Origin: JAPOXR01 sp963662395
Lineage (GTDB): Bacteria > Pseudomonadota > Alphaproteobacteria > Rhodobacterales > Rhodobacteraceae
DNA length: 64,000 bases
Direction of reading: 5' to 3'
Assembly (NCBI GenBank): GCA_963662395.1
Contig: OY759511.1
Span: 2,976,001-3,040,000 of the forward strand
Below, piece by piece: positions 8,317-17,021 of the stretch (its first letter is position 1; the number at the start of each line of letters is the position of its first letter). The notes beneath the pieces were generated by a model. The model was not told the origin of the DNA. It saw only the letters and a list, made by a program, of their open reading frames with translations, and ran no database searches. Made by a program: the position numbers and the translations under genes.

Positions 8317-8724
8317 ATGGTGCATGCAACCGGGGATGCGGTTGCTCCCGCCACCCACAGCAACGGGGTGTCGGACAGGCTGGCAAGTGACAAGCTGGTC
8401 GAACTGGTCAGAATTTCCCTCGAAGATGACAAGGCCGAGGATGTGGTGTCGATCGACCTGCACGGCAAGTCGGAAATGGCGGACCACATGGTCATCGCCT
8501 CGGGGAGATCCACGAGACAGGTAGTATCGCTGTGTGAAAAACTGGTCGAGCGCATGAAGCACCGGCTGAACATTCACTCGCGGGTTGAAGGCAAGGAGCA
8601 TGGTGACTGGATCCTGATTGATGCGGGAGATGTCATTGTTCACCTGTTCCGGCCCGAGGTTCGTGAATTCTACCAGCTCGAGAAGATGTGGAGTTCTGAC
8701 ATCAGGGACCTGCCGGCCGACTGA
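8317..8724 (+). CDS. rsfS: Ribosome silencing factor RsfS (Iojap family)
   Basis: 135 residues. RsfS binds ribosomal protein L14 on the 50S subunit and blocks subunit joining when nutrients are short. Family blocks are clear: AEDVVSIDLHGKSEMADHMV, ASGRSTRQVVSL, VEGKEHGDWILIDAGDVIVH and LFRPEVREFYQLEKMW. The ATG lies 16 nt after AAGGAGG; an in-frame CTG at 8308 has the ideal 7-nt spacing and may be the true start, adding three residues. rlmH follows with no gap, the common alphaproteobacterial order. Confidence 0.95.
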   Translation: MVHATGDAVAPATHSNGVSDRLASDKLVELVRISLEDDKAEDVVSIDLHGKSEMADHMVIASGRSTRQVVSLCEKLVERMKHRLNIHSRVEGKEHGDWILIDAGDVIVHLFRPEVREFYQLEKMWSSDIRDLPAD

Positions 8725-9192
8725 ATGAAGATTCGCATTGACGCCGCCGGGAGAGCGAGGGCCCTTCCGGAGGCAACACTCGCGAATTCCTACCTGGAGA
8801 GATTTGACAGGGCTGGCCGAACAGCCGGTCTCGGTCCGGCATCGATTGTCGAGTTTGATGTCGGCCGGAAGGGGGGATTCCCCGAAGACCGGTTGCGTCG
8901 GGTGATCGAGAGCCCGCATTCCCTGCTCTGTTGCCTCGATGAGCGGGGCAACCGGCTTTCCAGCCCTGAATTTGCCACCCGCCTTGCCGGTTGGCGGGAG
9001 CAGGGAATCAGTGAAGCCGTATTCCTGATCGGCGGTGCCGACGGCATTCCCGAAAGGATTCGGGGCGCATCGGATTTCAGCCTGTCATTCGGGCCCATGG
9101 TATTTCCACACATGCTGGCCAGGGTCATGCTGGCCGAGCAATTGTACCGGGCGGCGTCAATCCTGTGTGGAACACCGTATCATCGGAACTAG
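8725..9192 (+). CDS. rlmH: 23S rRNA pseudouridine-1915 N3-methyltransferase RlmH
   Basis: 155 residues, full length for this SPOUT methyltransferase, which uses SAM to methylate pseudouridine 1915 of 23S rRNA. Visible: CLDERGNRLSSPEFA, the SAM-knot FLIGGADGIPE and the C-terminal MLAEQLYRAASILCGTPYHR. The ATG abuts the rsfS stop. The stop TAG (9190-9192) is shared with the inserted IS427-type element: TA is the target duplication and G the element's first base. Without the element the stop would still be TAG, 21 bp before gpmI. Confidence 0.95.
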   Translation: MKIRIDAAGRARALPEATLANSYLERFDRAGRTAGLGPASIVEFDVGRKGGFPEDRLRRVIESPHSLLCCLDERGNRLSSPEFATRLAGWREQGISEAVFLIGGADGIPERIRGASDFSLSFGPMVFPHMLARVMLAEQLYRAASILCGTPYHRN

Positions 9193-9289
9193 GGCCTGTT
9201 GACAATCGGGTTGCATTTCAGTCGGTCCGATGCCATTTTGCCGCAAAGCACGCCGGAATGGCGGCACGAGCAGGTGAGGCAGATGACGG

Positions 9290-9664
9290 ATGAATGAAGA
9301 CAGGACGGTACTGACCGACGCCATGTGGGCGCGGACCCGCCCCATGCTGCCCGGAAAGGCGACCGATCCGGGCGTCACCGCGGCAGTGGGCAGGCAGTTT
9401 CTCGAGGCAGTGCTCTGGCGCATCCGCACCGGATCGCCCTGGCGCGACCTTCCCGAGAGTTTCGGCAACTGGAACAGCGTGTTCAAACGGTTCCGCAGAT
9501 GGGCGCTTTCGGGTGTCTTCGAGACTGTCTTCAACGAGTTGTCCGATGAATTCGACCTCGAACACATCTTCGTTGATGGCACGATCGTGCAGGCACACCA
9601 GAAGGCGGCCGGTGCAAAAGGGGGACCTCGAAGCAAGGCATCGGACGCTCGAGAGGCGGCCTGA
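9290..9664 (+). CDS. IS427-type transposase, OrfA
   Basis: 124 residues: LTDAMWARTRPMLPG, then AVLWRIRTGSPWRDLPESFG and WNSVFKRFRRW, and the first catalytic Asp in IFVDGTIVQAHQ. Near 9616-9622 lies A AAA GGG in the zero frame. A -1 slip there joins OrfA to the frame reading GRSRGGLTSKVVAIVDALG, so a fused transposase is likely made by programmed frameshifting, as known for IS427 members. Confidence 0.85.
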   Translation: MNEDRTVLTDAMWARTRPMLPGKATDPGVTAAVGRQFLEAVLWRIRTGSPWRDLPESFGNWNSVFKRFRRWALSGVFETVFNELSDEFDLEHIFVDGTIVQAHQKAAGAKGGPRSKASDAREAA

Positions 9665-9675
9665 CCAGCAAGGTC

Positions 9676-10047
9676 GTGGCAATCGTGGACGCCCTTGGCT
9701 ACCTCGTGCGCTTCGTGATCCTTCCCGGACAGGCGCATGACCTTGCCGGCGTGCCGGAGCTTCTCGAGGATTTCTCATTCGGCGCCCTCATCGGCGACAA
9801 GGCATTCGATGCCGGGTGGTTGCTGGCAGAAATCGAGGAAAGCGGGGCAGAGGCGGTGATTCCGGCGCGACGGAACCGGACAGTGTCTCGGCATCATGAC
9901 CGGGAGATGTACAGGTGGCGGCACCGGATCGAGAACTTCTTCGCAAGGATCAGGGAGTTCCGGGCCATCGCCACCCGCTACGACAAGACTGACGCCAGTT
10001 TCGCCGCGGCAATTCACCTCGTCAGTGGCGTGGTTGCGGCGACATGA
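9676..10047 (+). CDS. IS427-type transposase, OrfB (reached by -1 frameshift)
   Basis: Holds the rest of the DDE domain: ALIGDKAFDAGWLL with the second Asp, the VIPARRNR block, and MYRWRHRIENFFARI with the third acidic residue, ending HLVSGVVAAT. It lies in the -1 frame relative to OrfA. An independent start at the ATG (9676) is possible, but it would leave out the first catalytic Asp. Confidence 0.85.
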   Translation: MAIVDALGYLVRFVILPGQAHDLAGVPELLEDFSFGALIGDKAFDAGWLLAEIEESGAEAVIPARRNRTVSRHHDREMYRWRHRIENFFARIREFRAIATRYDKTDASFAAAIHLVSGVVAAT

Positions 10048-10085
10048 TTGTCAACAGGCCCTAGTCGAACGAGGAGAACCAGGCC

Positions 10086-11609
10086 ATGAACAGGAACCCG
10101 GTGGTGCTCTGCATCCTCGACGGGTGGGGGCTGCGCGGCGAATGTGAGGGCAATGCGGTGGCGCAGGCCCGGACACCGAATTTCGACCGGCTGGTCGAGG
10201 CAGGACCGATTGCAACCCTGGTCACCCATGGCGAGGCGGTTGGACTTCCGGCCGGCAATATCGGCAACTCGGAGGTTGGCCACCTCCATATCGGGGCCGG
10301 CAGGACGGTTCCGAGCGAAATGTGCCGTATCGATGCGGCAATCGCCTCGGGGGAGTTTGCCTCCTCGCCGGCGGTCGGCAAGTTCGCCGGGCTCGTGAAG
10401 GATGCCGGCGGCCGCGCCCACGTCATCGGCATGATCTCGGAAGTCGGCGTCCACTCCCAGTTGCAGCATGTCGTCGAGGCGGCCCGGGTGCTCGATCGCC
10501 TGGGGGTTGCATCCGTCGTTCATGCCCTGACCGATGGCCGGGACTCTGCACCGGGGCTGGCGCCGGCCTTCATGGACAAGCTGGCCTCCTCACTGCCGCC
10601 GAATGTCGGAATCGCCACGGTTGGCGGCCGCTATTATGCCATGGACCGCGACCGGCGCTGGGACCGTGTCGAGCTGGCGTGTCGAACCCTGCAGTTCGGG
10701 GAGGGAAGCCGGGCCGGCTCGGCGGTGGAGGCAGCCGAGGAGTCGCTGGTACAGGGGGTGAGCGACGAATTCATCCGGCCGGTGGCTATCGGCAACTATT
10801 CGGGGATGCGCCCCGGCGACGGCGTGTTCATCGCCAATTTCCGGTCGGACCGGGTCCGGCAGCTGGCCGCAGCACTTGCTGATCCGGAGTTTTCCGGGTT
10901 CGACATCTCCGACCGCCCCCGCCTGTCGGCGGCGTTGGGAATGACCGATTACTTCGACCCGCCGAGACCGTGGATCCCGGCAGTCTTCGGCAAGAACATC
11001 GTGCAGGAAACCCTGGGCGAAATCGTGTCCGGCGCCGGTCGCAGTCAGCTCCGCCTGGCAGAGACCGAGAAGTATCCGCATGTCACCTATTTCCTGAATG
11101 GCGGCAGTGAGGCGGTGTTCGACGGCGAGGAGCGATACGTCGCCCAGAGCCCGATGGTCGCCACTTACGATCTGGCTCCGGAAATGGCCGCCGCCGAAGT
11201 CTCGCAGCGGCTGGTCGAGGCCATCGACAGCCGTTTTGACCTGATCGTTGTCAATTTTGCCAATCCGGACATGGTTGGCCATACCGGTGACCTGAATGCG
11301 GCCATCAGGGCCTGCGAGGCTGTCGATCATGGCCTTGGGCAGGCAATCCGGGCAACAGACCGGGCTGGCGGTTCCATCATCGTGACCGCCGACCACGGAA
11401 ATTGCGAATTGATGATCGACCCGCAGACCGGCGGCCCCCATACCGCCCACACCACCAACCCGGTTCCACTGCTCCTGCATGGCGAGGCGGCTGGCCGGGA
11501 CCTGCGATCGGGTGCACTGTCGGACCTGGCGCCGACAGTGCTCGACTTGATGGGCCTGGACATCCCTTCAGCCATGACCGGACACTCGCTGCTGGACCGC
11601 CAGTGCTGA
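10086..11609 (+). CDS. gpmI: 2,3-bisphosphoglycerate-independent phosphoglycerate mutase
   Basis: 507 residues, the usual length. A manganese enzyme that interconverts 3- and 2-phosphoglycerate in glycolysis and gluconeogenesis. Key motifs: ILDGWG with metal-binding Asp12, GNSEVGHLHIGAGR with the phosphoserine nucleophile near residue 62, VHALTDGRDSAPG, FRSDRVRQL, NPDMVGHTGD and TADHGNCE near 435. A GAGGAG lies 10 nt before the ATG. It ends the rsfS-rlmH-gpmI block, from which the IS427-type element separates it, so its transcription may now depend on read-through. Confidence 0.96.
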   Translation: MNRNPVVLCILDGWGLRGECEGNAVAQARTPNFDRLVEAGPIATLVTHGEAVGLPAGNIGNSEVGHLHIGAGRTVPSEMCRIDAAIASGEFASSPAVGKFAGLVKDAGGRAHVIGMISEVGVHSQLQHVVEAARVLDRLGVASVVHALTDGRDSAPGLAPAFMDKLASSLPPNVGIATVGGRYYAMDRDRRWDRVELACRTLQFGEGSRAGSAVEAAEESLVQGVSDEFIRPVAIGNYSGMRPGDGVFIANFRSDRVRQLAAALADPEFSGFDISDRPRLSAALGMTDYFDPPRPWIPAVFGKNIVQETLGEIVSGAGRSQLRLAETEKYPHVTYFLNGGSEAVFDGEERYVAQSPMVATYDLAPEMAAAEVSQRLVEAIDSRFDLIVVNFANPDMVGHTGDLNAAIRACEAVDHGLGQAIRATDRAGGSIIVTADHGNCELMIDPQTGGPHTAHTTNPVPLLLHGEAAGRDLRSGALSDLAPTVLDLMGLDIPSAMTGHSLLDRQC

Positions 11610-12656
11610 GGAGGCAGGTCCCGGTTCGACATCACTACCATCAACTCAGGTCAGAGCGCGGAGCACGGTGCCTTGTCGAGCACCCGCAACAGGGCCCGGC
11701 CCGCCCCGGTCCGGCAGCGCTTGCCCTGCACCCGGTTGCGGATCACCTTGGGTGACATGTCGATGCGTCGGTCCGATCCGAGACAGGATACCCAGCCAAC
11801 GCCGAATCATCCTGCAAGCCAGCACGCTCCTGCCTCGCCTTCCCGCTCCTGCAGTGCAATCCTCGCCTCCGTGGCCGCATCCACCACCACATCGATCCGC
11901 CCTCGGGGAAGGCGGACGGATCGTCGGGATCAACCCTGATGTGCTCACGATCCGCGACTTCCTTCGGCCTGGCCTTGCGGGTCGAATTGATGCGAATGGC
12001 TGAGCCGGCGCCTTGAAGGTGACAAGACAGGTCCGGCCGCCGATCCTTGCCATGGCCTCGCCGCAAGTTCTGAACGACTCTCCACTGCGGACCGAAGATG
12101 GCACGGACGTCGCAGGCGCAGTCGGAGCCTCGACGTTTGAAACAGGCACAGTTTCTCGCGTCGCCCTCCTCGAACTCCTGCCCCGTGCAGGGCGATCCGG
12201 CACTGGCCGCCATATCGGCACAGGACTGGTGGCGGGGTGCCGACCAGGACATGCCGTGCCTGGTCGCCGTCCCCTTCGGCGGCGGCAACCCGATATCCGG
12301 CGATCTTCCGGCCTGGCTTGCCAGTGCCTTCAGTCTGCCGGCAAGCCGCGATATCAGAAGCGAGAACTCCTCGCAGACCCGCCGGTCCAGGGCGGACAGG
12401 CTGTCGGACCGTCCCTGCGACAGGGGATCGCGGATATGCGTGTTGCTGACGCCTTGATGCGCAATGTGCGGCTGATCTGTGGCTGGACTGTCGGGCCGGA
12501 GATTCCTTGTTCGGACTGATTCGTGTACATGGAAGGCTCGGCTGCATCGGAAATGTGCCATGCACGATCGATATGCACCGGAGCCAGGTGTTCAACTCCG
12601 GGGCATCGGGGCCTCACCCGGGTATTCCGGCAAATTCGAAGAGGGAGTATTCCGGC
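11610..12656. other. Long stretch with no recognisable gene
   Basis: Open frames exist on both strands, as expected at high GC, but none shows a family motif and frames change often. The minus strand has patches such as CEEFSLLISRLAGRLKAL that may be a decayed protein. I cannot name it. Confidence 0.5.
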
Positions 12657-13022
12657 TTGGAACATGATGATGAATTCACTCTCCATGACCTGAAGGTCGA
12701 GGTTGTTCTGGATGGCCGGCAACCGGTCTGCCGACACATCGAAGGCGAATCCTTCACCGTCGAGGGAGAAAACCTCGTCTTCGCCAGGGGGCAGAAGATA
12801 TCGATGTTTGCGCTTGCCGCGGTGCTGCCGCTCTTGCCGGCCAAGCAGCGTGAAACCGACCCGAATGACTGGATGTCGACGGATGCCGAAATCGCCTGCC
12901 CGGATCCTCATTGCGGCGGGCGATTCCGGATCACGCGAATTGGCAAGCGGCGTCTCTCGCATGCAGAGACGACCGGACTGCCGGAAGTGCGTTCGACACC
13001 CTATTGGGAAAAGGACGGCTAG
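12657..13022 (+). CDS. TIGR04076-type small conserved protein
   Basis: 121 residues from a TTG (12657) that follows GAGGGAG by 9 nt; the frame upstream does not look conserved. The pattern LKVEVVLDGRQPVCRHIEGE, then FALAAVLPLLPAKQR, DPNDWMSTDAEIACPDP and RFRITRIGKR fits the TIGR04076 family of small proteins of unknown role. It converges on the AKR-RidA gene. The two stop codons once shared the palindrome CTAG, which an IS1182 element has since split and duplicated. Confidence 0.7.
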   Translation: MEHDDEFTLHDLKVEVVLDGRQPVCRHIEGESFTVEGENLVFARGQKISMFALAAVLPLLPAKQRETDPNDWMSTDAEIACPDPHCGGRFRITRIGKRRLSHAETTGLPEVRSTPYWEKDG

Positions 13023-14685
13023 GAGCCTGTCGAAATACCGGCATTGAAAGCGGTGTCCATGGCGTCTGAATGCCTGCACATCTTCATCGGCTCCGGGTCG
13101 AATTTCACCGGTGACCGGCGCCCGGCCCCACCTCGGCGGCCAGCCTTGCCGACAATTCTGCCTGCCAGGGCTGCAATTCCGGTCGAATTCGGCTAAATTC
13201 CTGTTCTCAAGCCATGCTCCTTTGCCCTTCATGCCGCCGAATGTCCGCCCAACAGCAGCCGGTGCATGCGCTTCAGGTTCCATGACGTGCAGACCAGGCT
13301 CCACTCGCCGTGTACAGCCTCGATGCCGCGCAGGCTGAACTGGTCAAGGCCCATGACCCTCTTGATGATTCCGAAGACCGGGCGGGCGGCGGCCTTGCGC
13401 TTCGCGTAGATCCGCTCCCCTTCGGCAGAGCCCATCCGGTGCTTCATCCGCTCAACCGCATCGGCATCGGCAGGAGGCTCTGTCACCGGCACCCTTCTCT
13501 CCCGGAGTGGACGGTTGTGGTGCTGCCGGCCGGAAGCAATCAGGGGCTCGATGCCCCGATCGTCGCACAATTCAACATTGGCGCGGCTGAAATATCCGGT
13601 ATCGGCGACGATGCCGGCCGGGCTGCCGACATCCTCGAGCGCGGCAAGCGCCGGTGCCGTCCCGTCGACATCATTCGGTCTCCGGCTGACATGGGCATGG
13701 ACAATGAGGTGGCTGCCATGGTCCACCGATGCCCGGGCGCCCAAGGCCTGCTCGAAGCCTCCGGATGACGGCATGATCCGCGAATCCGGGTCGGTGAAAC
13801 TGATCTGGTCCCTGGGGCGGGGGCCCGGCACCGGCGGCTTCGGCGGCCTGCCGCCGAGCTTGCCTCCCCGTTCCCGTTCCTTCTGGCGCCGCTCCTGCAT
13901 CTTCTCCTCGCATGCCGCCTGTTCGGCTGCATGGCGGGCCGCGGCGCGGGCCTCGATCTCCTTCCTGGCCTCGGCGATCTTCGCCAGGCGCTCTTGCCGG
14001 CGCCCGAGTTCCTCGGGAATGTCGAGAGCGCACTCCTGCTCGTCCGCCACCTCGGCCAGTTCCAGCAGCCGGGCGACCTCCGCCTTCAGCTGCGCCTCGA
14101 TGCGTTCCATATGCGCATGGCTCATCGCCCGGTGGCGGCTGGCATTGGCCTTCACCCTGGTGCCATCGAGGCTGACATGGCCAAGCTTCAGCATGCCCAT
14201 GGTGCCGGCAATCGACAGCACCTGGACAAACAGCTCCTGCAGGGCAGGCAGGTGGCGCTTGCGGAAACGGGCAATGGTGTCATGGTCGGGATGCAGATTG
14301 CCGGTGACATGGCGCACCGCCACCGAGTCATGCGTCGCCGCTTCCAGCTTGCGGCTCGAATGCACGCCGGTTGAATAGCCGCAGAACAGCAGCGCCGTCA
14401 TCATCACCGGGCACCAGGCCGGCTTGCCGCCATGCCGGTAGACGCCGGTGATCTTGTCCAGATCCAGGGATTCGACGATCTCGACGACAAAGCGGGCCAG
14501 GTGATCGTCCGGCAGCCACTCCTGGATCGAAGGTGGCAACAGCCAGACCTCGTCACGATTGGCCCTCTGGAACCTGATCGAACCGACATCATCCTCCAGA
14601 CTGTTCATTCACTGCCCGATACTACCATATCTTGTGGAAAAAGACAGGAAATCACTGCAAATCCATGGCCAAATCCGACAGGCTC
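13023..14685 (-). mobile_element. IS1182-family insertion sequence, complete
   Basis: 1663 bp with inverted ends GAGCCTGTCG and CGACAGGCTC, flanked by CTAG at 13019-13022 and 14686-14689, the palindromic 4-bp target typical of the family. It holds one intact transposase gene. It lies exactly between the stop codons of two convergent genes. Confidence 0.88.
13229..14608 (-). CDS. IS1182-family transposase
   Basis: 459 residues, apparently intact. N-terminal domain: LPPSIQEWLPDDHLARFVVE, then RHVTGNLHPDHDTIARFRKR. The first catalytic Asp is in GHVSLDGTRVKANAS. A charged coiled-coil insert (EARKEIEARAAARHAAEQ) follows, then the second Asp in IVADTGYFSRANVE and the closing block RPVFGIIKRVMGLDQFSLRG. 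Nothing looks broken, so the element may be active. Confidence 0.9.
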   Translation of the reverse strand: MNSLEDDVGSIRFQRANRDEVWLLPPSIQEWLPDDHLARFVVEIVESLDLDKITGVYRHGGKPAWCPVMMTALLFCGYSTGVHSSRKLEAATHDSVAVRHVTGNLHPDHDTIARFRKRHLPALQELFVQVLSIAGTMGMLKLGHVSLDGTRVKANASRHRAMSHAHMERIEAQLKAEVARLLELAEVADEQECALDIPEELGRRQERLAKIAEARKEIEARAAARHAAEQAACEEKMQERRQKERERGGKLGGRPPKPPVPGPRPRDQISFTDPDSRIMPSSGGFEQALGARASVDHGSHLIVHAHVSRRPNDVDGTAPALAALEDVGSPAGIVADTGYFSRANVELCDDRGIEPLIASGRQHHNRPLRERRVPVTEPPADADAVERMKHRMGSAEGERIYAKRKAAARPVFGIIKRVMGLDQFSLRGIEAVHGEWSLVCTSWNLKRMHRLLLGGHSAA

Positions 14686-16143
14686 CTAGGCGTCGACGAT
14701 TGCTTCGGCCTCGATTTCGACCAGATAGTCGCCAGCCAGGTCGCCGGCCGCAATCAGTGTATTGGCAGGCTTCAGGCTGCCGAAGACGCGACCGTGGGCG
14801 GTGCTGACAGCTTCGGTATCGGCAATATCGGTGAGATAGATGCGGGTGCGGGCGATATCCTGGACCGTCCCGCCGAGAACGCTGACGGCACCAATGATCT
14901 TGTCGATGACGTAGGTCGTCTGTGCAGCCGCATCGCCCGGTGCAACGACACGGTCGGCCCCTGCCGTCGCCGTGGTTCCCGAGACCAGGATCCGCTTGCC
15001 GATGCGCCGTGCCCGGCAATAGCCGGCAATGGCTTCCCATTTGCTGCCAGACATCGCACGACGCACCCCGGGACGCTCCCGCATCGTGTCGGCTTCATAG
15101 GCTGCAGGGATGGTGTTCAGGTGATGGCTCAGATCGCCGCTGGCGGTAAGGAAAGGAGGCGTTCGGTATTCATCTCCACAATCGCCGGGGATAGGGGTGG
15201 TGTCGGCGAAAGCCCGGTTCAAGACCGCATGATCTTCGTCGTCTAGGGAAAATTCGAAGAGTTGGGCGTTGTCTGAGCGGTGATCGTTTTCGCCGGGCCG
15301 GACGCCGATGATGACGCCGGCGACATGGGATTGTTCCAGCACCCAGCGTGTCGCCACGTTTGTCGCCGAGACACCGTGCTTCGCCGCAATCCTGGCGGCG
15401 GCGGCGAGAACCGCTTGATAGGAGTCCCAGCCGCCGGCGGCTTCGATGAAGCGGCGGTATTTCATCTTGCTCCAGTCGGGAATGTCCGCTGGCTCCCGCT
15501 GTCCCAGCCATCTCGCGGACAGAAAGCCGCCGCAGACAGTGCCATATGCGAGCAGGTGCACGCCGTGGCGCCCGCAAGTCTCGACCAGCGGCCCGGTGAA
15601 GCGGCGGTCCAATAACGAGCAGACGACCTGGTTGGTCCGGATCGGCACGCCGTCGGCCAGCGCCAGGTGCAGATGCGCGGCGTCGAAATTCGTCACGCCG
15701 ATCTCGCGGATCAGCCCCTCGTCGCGCAAGGTCGCCAACTCATGCAGCGCGTCGAGCCAGGTGGGGTGTTCGAAGCTCCACCAGTGGAATTGCAGGAGGT
15801 CGACACGCGTGACCCCGAGCCGGTCCAATCGCTTCTGCACCCCGGCGCGCACGATTTCCGGTGTCATCGGGCCAGGCGGCGGGCACCATTTCGTGAAGAC
15901 CAGGGCGCCGGGACGGCGCTGCAGGAGATGCGAGGCGATGATCTCTGCGCTGCCGTAATGATCCGCCATGTCGAACGTGTCAAAACCGCTCTCGACATAG
16001 TCGGCAAGGTGATCGGCGGCCTTGTCCGGATCCAGGTCGGTGCCGTCGCGCTCCATGTCCGCGACCTGCCAAAGGCCGGTCAGGATGCGACTGATGGTCA
16101 ATTCGTCGGCAAGGCGGGCTCGGTCAGGCGGTGCGATGGTCAT
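14686..16143 (-). CDS. Aldo/keto reductase fused to a RidA-family domain
   Basis: 485 residues from the ATG at 16143. Residues 1-345 are an aldo/keto reductase with tetrad Asp58, Tyr63, Lys85 and His120 (FDMADHYG, FTKW, LLQFHWW). Residues about 355-485 are a RidA domain (RIGKRILVSGTTATAGADRV, ending LVEIEAEAIVDA). AKRs reduce carbonyls with NAD(P)H; RidA proteins hydrolyse reactive enamines and imines. Joining them suggests imine release and carbonyl reduction in one protein. It is the last gene of the leftward operon and overlaps the SRPBCC gene by 20 nt. Its stop lies in the CTAG target of the neighbouring IS1182. Confidence 0.88.
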   Translation of the reverse strand: MTIAPPDRARLADELTISRILTGLWQVADMERDGTDLDPDKAADHLADYVESGFDTFDMADHYGSAEIIASHLLQRRPGALVFTKWCPPPGPMTPEIVRAGVQKRLDRLGVTRVDLLQFHWWSFEHPTWLDALHELATLRDEGLIREIGVTNFDAAHLHLALADGVPIRTNQVVCSLLDRRFTGPLVETCGRHGVHLLAYGTVCGGFLSARWLGQREPADIPDWSKMKYRRFIEAAGGWDSYQAVLAAAARIAAKHGVSATNVATRWVLEQSHVAGVIIGVRPGENDHRSDNAQLFEFSLDDEDHAVLNRAFADTTPIPGDCGDEYRTPPFLTASGDLSHHLNTIPAAYEADTMRERPGVRRAMSGSKWEAIAGYCRARRIGKRILVSGTTATAGADRVVAPGDAAAQTTYVIDKIIGAVSVLGGTVQDIARTRIYLTDIADTEAVSTAHGRVFGSLKPANTLIAAGDLAGDYLVEIEAEAIVDA

Positions 16144-16558
16144 GGCCGGTCTCCAGCGCCGATCTGACGATGTCCAGTTCGACCCGATGAATGGCGGCCA
16201 GGCTGTTCCATCGCGCATCGTCCATTTCGGCGGTGCGAAAGGCCGCCAGGACCAGCCCGGCGCCCAAGCCGTCGCCAAAGACCTCCTCGGACGTCACCCG
16301 CCCGAAGACCCGTGGCGACAGGGTGCCGGGTTCAGTGCCCACATGATAGTCGATCAGCCGCTGTTCCGGATGAGCCTTGATGCGCACATAGGTCACCGTA
16401 CCGTCCCTTATCGAGGTTCCGCGTACCAGCCCCGTGTCGTCGATCTCGGTTCGCCATGTACCAAACGACCAGAGGCTCAAATTCGCCGGCTCCGCCATGA
16501 AGGCAAAGACCTCGTCGGCTGGTCGGTTTACACGAATGAAGGCTGCGTCGCAGTTCAT
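16124..16558 (-). CDS. SRPBCC (START-like) fold protein
   Basis: 144 residues from the ATG at 16558, which overlaps the stop of the ridA gene (ATGA). The opening AAFIRVNRPADEVFAFMAEP and the following NLSLWSFGTWRTEID are typical of the SRPBCC helix-grip fold, which binds hydrophobic or aromatic ligands. No catalytic residues can be assigned. Its place between two RidA-domain genes suggests it handles the pathway substrate or an intermediate. Confidence 0.75.
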   Translation of the reverse strand: MNCDAAFIRVNRPADEVFAFMAEPANLSLWSFGTWRTEIDDTGLVRGTSIRDGTVTYVRIKAHPEQRLIDYHVGTEPGTLSPRVFGRVTSEEVFGDGLGAGLVLAAFRTAEMDDARWNSLAAIHRVELDIVRSALETGHDHRTA

Positions 16559-16956
16559 GGAAGCGTGCCCGAACCGCGGATCGCCTCGACCTCGATCTCC
16601 ACCCGCGCACCAGGCACGGCGAGCGGCGAGCAAACCGTGGTGTTTGCCGGGCGGGCAAATCCGATGCGGTCCTTCAGGATGCCTGCGATCGCCGCCACAT
16701 CATCCGGGTCCGGCACAAAGGCACGCACCCGCACGGTGTCGTGCAGTCCGGAGTCTGCCTCGACCAGTGCAGTCTCTATGGTGTTGAGCGCAGTAGCCGC
16801 CTGTTCCTCTGCTCCCTCGGCCATCTCGCCGGTCGCGAAATCGACGCCAACGGTGCCCGAAACGAAGATCCGGTCGTCCACCACCACGGCACGGGCATAC
16901 CCGGCCATCTCTTCATAGACCGAACCACTGAACACATGGCTGCGCTTGCCAGCCAT
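16555..16956 (-). CDS. RidA-family protein
   Basis: 133 residues from the ATG at 16956 (GGGAGGGC just upstream). RidA/YjgF fold: YARAVVVDDRIFVSGTVGVD, ATALNTIETALVEA, VRVRAFVPDPDDV and the closing ARVEIEVEAIRGSG. The end matches the pattern of RidA relatives, but the Arg that binds the carboxylate in true RidA is not obvious. Likely an imine deaminase or a pathway-specific hydrolase. A hairpin separates it from the binding-protein gene. Confidence 0.85.
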   Translation of the reverse strand: MAGKRSHVFSGSVYEEMAGYARAVVVDDRIFVSGTVGVDFATGEMAEGAEEQAATALNTIETALVEADSGLHDTVRVRAFVPDPDDVAAIAGILKDRIGFARPANTTVCSPLAVPGARVEIEVEAIRGSGTLP

Positions 16957-16979
16957 CACGCCCTCCCGATAGAGGAAAA

Positions 16980-16999
16980 GGGGGCGTCGCGACGCCCCC
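16980..16999 (-). terminator. Hairpin between the Liv binding protein and RidA genes
   Basis: A perfect 20-nt GC-rich palindrome with arms GGGGGCGT and ACGCCCCC. Read leftward it is followed by CTTTTCC. It probably stops part of the transcripts after the binding-protein gene, giving more of that protein than of the enzymes beyond. Confidence 0.6.
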
Positions 17000-17021
17000 C
17001 GACTCTTGCCGGCTGACCTGA

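Larger units (their letters stand above)
9192..10061 (+). mobile_element. IS5-family (IS427-type) insertion sequence, complete
   Basis: 870 bp bounded by inverted ends GGGCCTGTTGACAATC and GATTGTCAACAGGCCC (16 of 16), with TA target duplications at 9190-9191 and 10062-10063. It carries two overlapping transposase frames. It interrupts the rlmH-gpmI junction without damaging either gene. Related fragments lie at 46826-47004, 62344-62507 and 63933-64000. Confidence 0.9.
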
